Assembly (NCBI GenBank): GCA_030549495.1 | Contig: JAUIRK010000950.1 | Span: forward strand, 62,001 to 126,000 | Direction of reading: 5' to 3' | DNA: 64,000 nt | Source: Nectonema munidae | Lineage: Eukaryota > Nematomorpha > Nectonematoida > Nectonematidae | Part shown: positions 14,401-26,400 of the stretch, one piece after another | Numbering within the stretch: position 1 is the stretch's first letter | Layout: every line of letters begins with the position of its first letter | Position numbers and translations under genes: made by a program | The notes under the pieces: generated by a model | Database searches by the model: none | What the model was told of the DNA's origin: nothing | What the model saw: only the letters and a program-made list of their open reading frames with translations

Positions 14401-17400
14401 TTAACGCTTTAATACTATTTGGTGACTATTTTGTTAAATTATTTTTCAAACGTCAAAATTCCCTTTTTGATTTTTAATTTCAATTATATTGAATAAAAAT
14501 TTTAATAATTTTTAAGGAAGGCACTGAAAATGTATCTACTATAAAGTGTTCACCGAAGCTTGTAGTTTTACAAAGTGACGTTCTCGAGGTAAAAGTGAAA
14601 GCAAGTGGCTTAACCTTGAATTTTGGACAAGATCTAAAAAGAGCAATAAAAGTTATCGTATAATGTTAACTTGAATTATCTGAAACAATTCTAGTTACTT
14701 GGCGTTCTTCAAAAAGAAGTTTTTAATGATGATTTTCCTTACTTAAGAGTGTAAACTTGATAAAGTTTGAAAAAATTCTGAAAGACAATTAAATGAATTA
14801 ATTTTTTCATTCCTTTTATACATGTATATATTTTTTTTGAACAATTGAAGTTTGGTTCCTAGTGTGGTACAGAACACATCGAGCGTGGGCTTGCCATTCG
14901 CAGTTGAAGGGTTTCTTTCCTGTTTTGGGTAACTCTTCTATAGTTCAACACAAGCAGCGCATCTGTGCCTTGTTGATACACCACTTGATATACCTTTATC
15001 TTAAAACACGTTTCAAATCAAATGCTCCTAAGCATCAACTTGTTTTTTAAAAAAACGTTTCTTCAATATGCTAAACACGTTAATTTCGAGCGTGTTAAAA
15101 AATTGGGACAAGAAAAGTGTTTAGAATTATGTTTAAAATCTTAACGTTTTTTTACAGTATATATACTTCAATTCAATGCTTACTAGGTTTTAATTTATTT
15201 TGTTCACACACAAATATATATTGAAGTAAAAGACCAACAACTACAACTATCATACTTTTACTCACTACTATAGTAATGTTTAATAAATAGTTGAATTAAC
15301 TAATTTTGTTAAATCAATTAGTAATATTCACTATCAATAATAATTAGATGTTTAAATATTTACTAATTTGTGCCTTCTAATGATCAGAGCACGCGCACCC
15401 TATTTATTTTGGGGGCTTGAGCCCCCCCCCCCTCATTTTTGACCTGAGCCCCGTCAACCCCTCACCCCCACTTAATTTTCCAAGCCTCTCCACTCAATTT
15501 TTCAAGCTTAAATAAGTTTTAAATGAATTACATCCGATAAAGTGCGCTTATGAAAAAGTCTTTTCTTTGTACATTTGTAGTTTCAATAAATATATTATAA
15601 CATTGTCTAGAGTATTTTTTGAGCATCAAGCTGCTCTAACAATAGGAATCAGTACTGCATCCTGTGAGAGAAGTTTTTCGACCCTTAATTAAAAGAGTTT
15701 TCGAGTTTTTGAACTATTTCAACGAAAAGTCAAGAAGGCTGAATTTTTGACATGTAAATTGCTTTATTACTCTAAAAATGATAAATTGTTAATAAAATGA
15801 TTTTCTTCTTTCACTTTTGTTTTATAATAGTTAATTATACTCCTCAAACCTCATCACCTTACTTTTATGACCTTCTTTAGCTCTTGTTTCCGATGTTGAT
15901 CGAATTTGCTTCTAGAAAGGAAAATTTTATAGTGTGTATTTTCATAATGTATAGTTTCAGCCCCTTTGAGCCCCCCAAAAAATTTGTCAGCGCGGGCTCT
16001 GCTAATGATCAGTATTTTTACTAAATAAACAATAAAAATGAGAACAATAAATTATACTAACTTAATTAGTAGAAATTACTGTTTTCTTCTCTCTGTGATT
16101 CAATTAATTATAAATTCCTAAGAATAATTCAGATAAAGAAAACATGCTATTTTATATGTCATCATATAGAAATGCAATAAAAATGTTGGTTTTAATTTTA
16201 AACAGTATTTTAACAAGTAATTAAAAGTTCTAAAAGACTAAATATAACTTCATCAATTTGCCGAATTGTACAAAAATATACAAACTATTCCTGATAAGAG
16301 TTATTTTGCACTGAAAATTTTATAAAATCTAAAATACGAATAATTCATCACCGTTAAAAACGGAAAAATTGATTAGCCCTTCCCCTCTGTTATTAGAATT
16401 TTGACTGTATCTTCACATATCCATACCAAATAATGCAAAAACTGTTCACTTTGTTTTTCATGCCAAAATTTTTTTATCGCTTATTAATTTTTTTGTCGTA
16501 ATAGATCGGCTATATCAATAAAATAAAAAATTATTATGTATAAAAACATTTTAAACCTACAGTTGACTTTACAGATCAATATAGATTTTTTAGAATTAGA
16601 TTTTTTTATAACATTGCTAAAATTTTATGATTAAATACTGCAGTTTTCCAATCTTATGTATACTCATGTTTCTGCAACCCTTAAATTTTATATCCCAAAA
16701 TAGACATATCTCATTATATATCTCGATTTTAATTTTTGAGACACTGTGTAAAATTAGACTAGTTAAAATTTTATATGGTTGTTTTTGTGAGCCAGCTGAA
16801 AAACATTTCATTTTTTCAGTAAGTTTTGGAGTAAATTTTAAGTATATAAATTTATATCTTGTTCAGTAATGGCCCCTAATACGGTCGGTAATTTAAAAAT
16901 ACGCAAATTTTCGTAGTTCTGTACCTTTCAAATTTCAAAAATCTTTCGTTGATATAAAAAACTTTGCAGGAAAGAGACTCAGAATGTCAACGAAAATAAA
17001 GAAGAAATTATTGAACGTGTTAAAGCTTTTGATAGAATGAGTAGAATCAATCAATCTGAGAATGTATAATGTTGTTCTAACATTTCCAGTTAGACAAGTC
17101 AGTGGGGAAAGAACATTTTTGCTTTAAAACGAGCAATTCTACGGTTACGCAATTATCAATAATTTGATGTTTTAATTTTATTATAATTCTTTATTTTCTT
17201 CTACCTTGATTTATATATTTGAATGATAGAAATTGAAATTAAAGGTAAAAATTGTATGTGTATAATCACGTTTGTAATTGTGATGGTCAATCGAAATATA
17301 ACGAATACTGTAAATCATGAATTTTTACGAAATTCGCAAAAAGCTGTTATTCCGCGAAAATATAACTCGCTCCTGCAGAGAAAATAAGTATAACATATGT

Positions 17401-20400
17401 GAAGATAATTTTGGAAATATATGATTGCTCGCGAAAATAACCCTACGCGAAATTTTTTTACTCGCAAATGTATAGGAAAACTAACTTCCGCAAAAATTTC
17501 TTTTTTACAGTATTTGGAGATTTAAATAGAGAAGCAAAATTAAATTAAAAATAGAAAAAGTTACCAAGCGGAACAGAGGAGTGACATTTTTGCTTATGTG
17601 TTGAGTCTTTATTTGGCAATCTTAAAAATATGTGTTTAATCAGAAAGATACAGATTGAATGTGTATAATTATTATTTTTACGAAAGCATATTTTGGGAAT
17701 TGAAATTTGTATAGCTTCTACATTTTTGATTTATAAGAGAGAGAGAGAGAGAAAAAGTCCCGTATTTATATGTTGGATAACCTGACAATATTGAGGGTGC
17801 TACGACATTTCATCACACGACATTTCATCACACGATACTTCATCACGCGACATTTCATCACAACGACATTTCATCACACGACACTTCATCACGCGACATT
17901 TCATCACACACAACTCCTTCATTACAACAACGCTTCATCATACAACATTTCATGACATAAAACTGTGAATTTTATAAAAAAAACTAACAGTATTTTTCAT
18001 TAAAAATAAAAATTCTATTTTTGTATTAACTTAAAAAATATTAATATTTATTTATTTGAATTTAAAACAATATTTTTCTCTAAAATTTATATTAAATAAA
18101 CAAAATGTTATCTAATTGGTTTTTTAATAAACAAAATGTTAATTTAGTTTTGTCAAATGCTTTGACAAAACTGAAGTTGTTTGTAATATTTGGAATCGGT
18201 AGATCCCTAAAAAAACCTTACTCCAGTAATGAAAAATGATGAAAAACACATGAACTCTTTCTCTTTTATTTCATTTATTCAATTAAATTTAAACATGAAA
18301 TTTCAAGAATGAGAGTATCATCATTTTATTTACCTCAAAAAACAATAAGAAAAATAATAACGAAAAATAAAACATTTTATTGTTGAAAACAAACTACTTA
18401 CAGGCAGAATATTGAACAGCTCTAAGGTATGATATGATATCCAATTGTCCAAATTGACTAGTTAGGCATTTGATCTTCTCTTTGATCGACAAATATTTCT
18501 TATTGGCCGGTAGAGTAACACCAGTAATTCCTTGCATTAAGTTTAAACGTTGAAATGCGATGTCCTTGCAAATACCATTTAGGAAATTCCAAATTGTTGG
18601 GTGGCTGCACTGAAACAAAAATTGCAAAGAGTGATGCCAGCCCTCTACGGCATTTGTAGTTCGAGCGACTCTTTCCACACAATTTTGGAAATGATTCCAC
18701 TTTGCAATAGGAAAAAGTGGATTTCTTGCTGCTCCATTTCTTCTATATCTGCTCCTAATATATGTGTTTTCGAAGTATGTTAGAAGTTGATTAATTTTTT
18801 CATTTTCCGGCATATGCTCTACTAAAGTATCAAAAGCTTCTTTAGTACCAAATTTGTTGGTACTAAAGAAAGTGCAGGTAAACAAAGGACCAGTGTGCTT
18901 AGTTCAGTATCACTTTCCATTTCTGATTTCATTCCCAATGCTAGGGCTTTTTTTATACACACTCTGCGAAAGATGAAAAAACAACCTTTAATTTCGGTGT
19001 TCGGAAAAGCATACTGAAATTCCGTCATTGCCGCAATTTCAAAATCTAGGAGAATTTGTTCAGGATTTGCACCAGGAACAATTTCTTTTATTGCGTTCAT
19101 CAACCTTCTATAAGTATTTCTACTTTTGTTCTTTAAAAGAGCACCCATTCCAGCTGGATTGCGCCCTTCTCCAAATTGAAAATGAAGAGTGTATAATTGA
19201 TAAAATAAGGAAGGTACAACCTTGAATGTTCCATCAGCAATCCAAACTTTGGCACGAGACAAAGAAGATACAACTTCAATATGTCCAAATATAAGAAATC
19301 TTTCTGTGTCGTCAACACCCGAATCATACAACAACATTTTGCGAAACTTGCCTGTAACTTCAAAATTCGTTGAGGTTGGCAAAACTGATGACGAATTGAA
19401 CCTTTTTTTAGATCGTTGTAACGTTCGGATCAGTAATTACTAATAGTATTGACTTCCTATATGGATTAATATTGTATAATAAACTTTTAATCCTTTACAA
19501 CAAACAACCATGCATATGATGAAATGTCGTGTGATGAAGTGTCGTGTGATGAAGTGTCGTTATGATGAAATGTCGTGTGATGAACTGTCGTGTGATGAAG
19601 TGTCGTGTGATGAAATGTCATAAGACCAATATTGAGGAATCAGGCAAACTTAACAACTTATCTAAATCAGGTTAAATACACATCTCAAAATAGAATTTAA
19701 TATCCCCCCTCCCCAATCGATACATACGTCTACGATTATATCTAACACGTGATTTTGCATAGGTCATACACTTGTATCAATGTCTTCAAGCCCATACTCA
19801 TTTGTTGGGGGATATGCACATATTACTTAGCGCGAACGTTTTAAAATTTCAACGGCTCCTCTTGGTAACGCGTTAATAAACGCATACCCTTATAATCAGC
19901 ATCAGTCAACTCATCCTCAACCACGCATCCCATTCCTATCGACTACCCTATTTCTCTCTCCTTGATTACATTTAAATATTAATTGTCATTGAATTTTTCA
20001 TTTAAAACACAAAGAGATTTAAAACTAGTGTTTTATTATCTCCAATTCAACGAACAAGTTTCTTCTACCAGCACTTCTATCATTTATGCCTTACCATTGT
20101 CATTGCATCCCTGTTTTTTATGCCCAATAGGCAAGATTTGATGGGTGTATTAATAACACTTGATTCAAAAACTTTTTCTGAAACCCCTGAGCTAGGGGAA
20201 TATTAATCACATGGCATTCAATCTTGAACAAATTGACCTCCTAATTCAATTTCAATGGTATTCTCAAAAAACGTTCCCAAAAATGCTTTTCCAATTATTG
20301 GTCTTGCTTTTTGAACATCAAGAAAAACGTTTTGTAACCCAATTAAACTCTCCATCCCCCTATGGGGTTACGAAATAAATGTATTTCCGCTTAAGATATT

Positions 20401-23400
20401 GCGCATACAAAGATTTAAGTTTTGTCGAAACTTAACTCTAATATTACTAAAAAACTATGTAATTTGAGAAGTTTTCAATAAACATACACGAACTTGAAAA
20501 CGAACTAAGATAATCATAGACTTCTCTTCCCTTACACAAGTTAAAAAGACAGTCAAATAAAGTATTTCACATAATTTAAATTCAGAAAACCTTGTTTCTG
20601 ATATTTATACTCAGTGGCGTACCAAGGTGACAGAAAGGAGGATCCACTCTTTGCGCCACAATTTATTTGCATTAATAAAAATTAACAAAAGCACCTTGAA
20701 AAGATATTCTATATTAATTTTTTAAAATGTGGAAACAGATTCAAAATACTAACTTTTGAAAACTTGTTTTTTTGTATCGATATCACAAATATTGCATACC
20801 TTCCTTTAACTTAACAATATTACATATTTCTATAGTTATAATAATAAATGTATTAGCCTGTATTTATCAGAGCATATAGATAAATCATCTATATTATCTA
20901 TATAATATAATATATCGCTATTTTGAGAGTAAAGTAACTGAAAAATATCATCCTTCTCAAATTACATTACTGATATCTGAATAAAATCTTTCATCCCATA
21001 TTTGGAAAGGTAGAGGCTGAGCCGCATACCTCTTGATTGAAAGTCATTGATAGGGGTAGCGTTTCTAATTATACCAAAATTATGTAACACATGATGTAAA
21101 AGCAATTGGAGGTAGAGTAGGCTTCGGGTAATAATCAACGAGTTTTTTATTATACTTTGGCTTTCAAATAAGAGCAATATTGTATTATTGAACCATGAGC
21201 AATATTACTGCGGTGCACGATAATTGGTCGAAAGAGGATTAGTGGAATGTGACAATTCATTGAACTTGTATTAGGATTAATGGTAGAGTTAGTGTTCGTT
21301 TTTAGGATTAATCGTAGAGTTGGTGTTAGAGTTAGTTAGAACAGATAATCAAGTCTGGGGAGTAAGAGTAAGATTAAAGAAGTATATTTGTTACTCCATT
21401 TCTAATATTGTTGGGAATGAATTTATCTTATCCTTAAGAACTACCAAGATTTGATTTAATGCTGATATTATAGTTTAGCGTTTCGTTTCACTCAGTCGTT
21501 TATGTTTTTTAAGTATTAAATTAATTTTTTACTGCTGCGTACTTTGCTTAGTTACAATTCATTCAAATCATCATATAATGTAACTAAACTCTTAAATTTT
21601 GCCAGATGATTCTTGAGACAATGACAAAAGATTTTTAAGGTAATATTTTTTACTCAAAAGTTCCACTATACTCCCCAAAGATGGTTATAACTTATCTCGT
21701 AAATCAAAAAACATGTTCAACCAATTGCGTCATTCACTCAATTGTTACCGAATTGTGGTTTTGATATTAGAAGCTTTTAAATCAATTTTTAAAACTATAT
21801 TTCCTGTTTTCATATAAGGAGATTGGTAAAATTCGTTACCTTCTTCTGGCATTAGATATTAGTAGGCGATTTTTTGACTAAAATTAATATTTAGTTTTAC
21901 TTATTTATATATGTCCTCATTTTGATTCCGTTTCATAAAAATATGGCTGTGCAGAAAATGTACACTGTCATGAATACAATAAAGTTGTCAATTTTACAAA
22001 CAGGACAAATATAATTGCACCGCATGCTAGCCTAATTAAACGTATATAAACAAAGTTTAAGGTTATTATAAGAAGTTGTCAAAATCATGAAGTGGGCATG
22101 AGATTTGTCCACTTTCGTGAAATGAGAAAAAATTTTAGCCGACTTTATGAAATGGCCAATTTCACAATATACCCATATTACTCAGTTTTAGGCGTTTTGA
22201 AGTATTATCAGAAATTTTAAAGAGCGGCCCAATTAACATCCGTCTGGTCGGCACTTCTTCATTTATAATAATTCTGAATAGGCTTTCAATTCATTAGCGT
22301 CAATTAATATATCACAAAAGGGACTTTGGATTGTTTATTTACAAAAGTATAAGTATTAAATGATCAATTTGCTTTCCCTTAACAAGGGCCTAGCATGCCT
22401 TTTCAAACGAGATAAAGCCTGATGATCGCTAAATTTTACACATACAAAAAAATTTAGCAATAGGATATTAATAGATCATAAACTTCCATTATTAGTGATC
22501 ATTTTTCATTATCTGTTAGAACAGGTTTCTTCAACCCAGGACCCAGGGCTCATTTTGGGCCCTGAGAAAAACGATTTGGGCTCCATTAATATTCATCAAA
22601 CTCCAAAAGTTAAAAGTTTTCGAATAAAATAATAAAAATCTCACAAATATACTTATATCTGCATATACTTTGACATCGATTACAAAAATTAAAGTATTGT
22701 GCTTGTTCTATTTTTATGTATTGTATATTCTTTTACGTTTAAATAGAATTTTTAGGGCCTAGAGTTAATTTCAATATCACTTTGGGCCCGCGTGTAAAAA
22801 GGGTTGAAGAACCATGTGTTAGAACATTTATTAAAAATATTACTTAACTTGCTATTTCAAAACGAAAAAAAGTTATGAACAAATTTTTGAATTTCAAATT
22901 CATAACATTCTTGTTTCAATATACTCCCCTGTAATTGTTAAATCTCATCCAACTCTCTAATATTTAAGAAATATTTTAACTAGTCAGTTAACGATAAAAC
23001 GCCATATAAAATAATTAAAAAAAAATATACAATATATATATTAAGGGCTGAAAACGTTTATCCTATAAAAATAAATGATTTGAAATTTTGAATGAAAGTT
23101 AGAAACTTTAGGACAAATCTCAATGGAAAATTTTATGTAATTTGAAAACTGTAAGATATATACGAATAAACTGTAAGTTTTTTTACGAATAAATAGATAG
23201 TATAGCTCTGTATATGCATATATAATGCCTCCTGAACTTTGCCAAGCTCCTAATATGTTTCCACTGATACCAACTATGGTTACTATATATTAGTTAATAC
23301 AAGTATATTCAATCACCTACTTTTCCTTATGTATAACAAAAGTAAATTAAAAAATTTTGATTCATTTAGTACTATTCCTAAACTAACTTATTCTCTTAGT

Positions 23401-26400
23401 ATATGATGATTTATCTATATGCTCTGGCAAATATAGGAAAATATATTTATGTTAGGATGTGTTTAACTTATGTAGTATTTTGAGACACTTTTTCAAAATA
23501 AAATGGCACAACACAATATAAGTGAAATATGTATAAAATTTTCAAAAGTATAGTAGATTATCATAGTAGACATTGGCTATAGTTGAAAATTATAAAATAA
23601 TAATAATTATAATAATAATCAACACCTTAGATGTAAAAGCGTGTTTCGTTAATCCGCTCACTTTGGTTTTTAATTTATTCGTACGGATTAACAAATCGTA
23701 GGGATTATGAATTGACCATTTTTAAAAAAGGAAATCATCGTTTAAGTGTTTGTTATGTATCTATGTCTTACTAGTAAGTATTCATTCTATATCATTTACC
23801 TTAGTATTGATAAATGTGTGGACATCGAGATATCGTAAATTTAGGCAAATTGTAAAATCCTGTTAAGTTTGAAGTTTCAACTTTAATATAAATTGGAGTT
23901 ATTTGCAACTATAAGTGCAAGTTAGAATTTATTTATAAAGAAAAATCAGAACATAGGATTGCGCATATATATTTTGACTCGTTAAAAATTTTTCGATTTA
24001 TCATTCAGCTTTTAGATGAGCTACAGTTGTGTTCTCGAAGAAGTCGAATAAGTGCAGATAAAGTTGTTTTGGCTTGATGAAATGAGAGTGAAGTTCTTTT
24101 GGCTCAACGTTATCTTCTACTTCAGATAGATCGTGCACTGTATCTGTAGTAGACACCATGTTCAAGATAGTTTCTTCGTCAAGTACCTCAAAGTAACATT
24201 TTAGCTTCACTATTGATGTATTTTTCAGTGGTAATGTTACTTTTTGTTGCTAGATGCTGAATGAGGAGCATAACTCTGTTCGTTTTCTGCTGGTACGATA
24301 TTTCGGAGATAGGAAATATGCCAACGCGGCACAAACAAATAAAAATAGTAGAAACCTTAACTTGGTTCTAAGAGTGTTTTGTGAAGCTTAAACACTGACA
24401 AATGTTAATAACTGTCGTTTCCTAATTTTCAACAAACTCAAGATCGTGTAGGCAGTAGAGTGAGGCAACGTCTTTGAAAGCGCGAATGATTCTAGCATCC
24501 ATAGATTGAATATGAGCGGTAGTACCAAGAGGTAGGAAGTGAAGTAACATAAGGTAAAGAGAACATTATATATACGAAACTTCGAATGTTTACATTCATT
24601 CATAAAGATAGATATATAGAGTGAAGTGAGTGGTACATGATAGCAACTATGACAAAATAATATCTTAACAAGCAAACTTTTATTTTTAATAATGACTTCC
24701 AAATTATATATGAATTGTGAGTGAGCGCTAACGAATCGAATAACAATAGAAATAATATCAATGTCTCGCTAAAATATTGTGCGGTAACGGAAACATGAAA
24801 TACCGATTTATTTTAAGACTCGAAAAGTTGCTTCCCTTTTATGCATGAACGAATTAACGAAAAACGGATCGATCGTAGACCGGATTAACGAGACACGGCT
24901 GTAGATCTAAATGTATTTATTGAATGTTAAAATTTTATCAGTTAAACACAAGCTATTCAAAATAACTTTCAATTAGAAATGCAAAATATATGAGCTGTTA
25001 AGGAAAATCTTTAATGTTTGTTTTGGATAAAATATAGGCAAGCTCTTGGTAGAAAGTATTTATAAGACATTATACATATACTTCATAATAGGTAGAAATA
25101 AAAAGATATATCGCCTATGTCTAAAAAAATTGGAAACTTACGTTTTAACGCTATATGTTGAAGGGTTCCTCAAATAAGCGTTAGATATGTGAGAGTCATG
25201 GTGCTTTATAGAAGTGTATAAATTTTTTCTTCGATTGATCTCTGCTTGAACTAAGAGTCTTTTAAGCTTCAGATTATCATAACTTTCTGTCTGTGAATGC
25301 CCATAAAAGGCATTTCTATTATCTTTCTTTTCTCTGACTGGAATTTTTGGCATTGAGTACTTAGGGCTAGAGGAGCAAGAAGTTGAATTATCAATGTAGT
25401 CAATAATTTTATTCGTTTTTTCCAGCTGATTTCGTATTTGTTGGCTAATTGATAGCGAGTTTGGACAAGAGTAACTTTTTGAAGAAGTTTTGGCAATTTT
25501 CTCAGTTTTGAGATCAAGTCCCCCAAATTTGGAGTCCTCCTGTTCACTTTTTTTGTAGTTTATCTGCTTAATGAAAAGCTGAAGTAAGTTAGAAGACGTT
25601 GGTTGGTTGGACTGCGAATGGTGCTTTTCATGCAACTTTCTAAGATTTTCAACCAAATTCTTGCGCAAAATAGAATCTTTTTCACCATTCTCTGGAATGT
25701 ATTGGCTTCGATGCTTGGCCGAAGTTGCAAATGCTTCTTTAATGTTCTCCAACGCCACTTTCTGCACTTCTTCAACACTACAGCCCTTGGCAGTAGCATC
25801 GCATTTTGATCGCAAATACATCTTGACCTTGTTTTGAAGGGGCAGTATCGCTTTGCTCAGAGCTTCCTTTTCTCCTTTGTAGCCGAGAGAGAGGTCGCTC
25901 TTGCACTTGCTCATTTTATTCACATCAACAGGCACATCATAGCTTTGATCCAATGAAAATTGACTTGTAAAGTTTTTTCCAAGTTTTTTGCGATCTATGA
26001 TTTTTGAACTGGAGGAAATGATAGATGGGGTTGGGCGGGTCATTTGGTTTTCATAGCTTTTGTTAGACTTATGAGGATGATGTTGATGACTGAAATTCAT
26101 AGGCAAGTATTCTTCATTTCCAAATTTTGCATTTAAATTAGCCAACGCCTTAATATTACTTCCATCCTAAAAAATAAATAATTTGAGCCTAACTCGTCGA
26201 ATCAATAGTTAAAAATTTTAGGAGTTAGGTCAGATACGCAGAGCAATATTCCTAACCTTCATAAATTTCTTCAGTCATTTCCGTGAAATTTGTTTTAAAG
26301 TTATGATTTTTTTTACAAATTAGCATGTTTAAATGAATAATTAGAAAATTGTATTATCAGAGTAAAAAAAGAACAAATTATACGTGCAAAGTCATGCAAG

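Larger units (their letters stand above)
17797..19626 (-). mobile_element. Mutator-like element (MULE), 1.8 kb, with tandem-repeat ends
   Basis: The target duplication caatattgagg is at 17786-17796 and 19627-19637; 9-11 bp is usual for Mutator. The outer ends match: gtgctacgacatttcatc on the left and, reversed, gtcttatgacatttcatc on the right. Each end is built from repeats of a roughly 15-bp unit (cgacatttcatcaca), about nine on the left and seven on the right. The interior carries a MULE transposase on the minus strand. The strict target duplication shows that this is one insertion event. Confidence 0.85.
2791..25141. other. Large TE-filled interval between the linker and PDZ exons
   Basis: About 22 kb lie between the linker exon and the PDZ exons of the RIM-like gene. 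At least one linker exon should be hidden here, because the splice phases at the two sides do not match. Most of the interval is mobile DNA, annotated separately. In 5872-6705, 16010-17040, 19640-20940 and 21150-22520 I see no gene and no clear repeat, apart from short imperfect direct repeats (ggattaatsgtagagttrgtgtt) near 21270-21340 and a lone cagtggcgtacc start near 20624. Confidence 0.45.

Noticed and set aside
17809-17955. Possible CRISPR-like array or satellite
   Set aside because: Units abut directly with no unique spacers, an inverted matching array lies at 19512-19620, and a target duplication brackets both. They are transposon ends.
25603-25837. Plus-strand open frames opposite the linker exon
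   Set aside because: They are antisense shadows of the coding exon 26166-25142.
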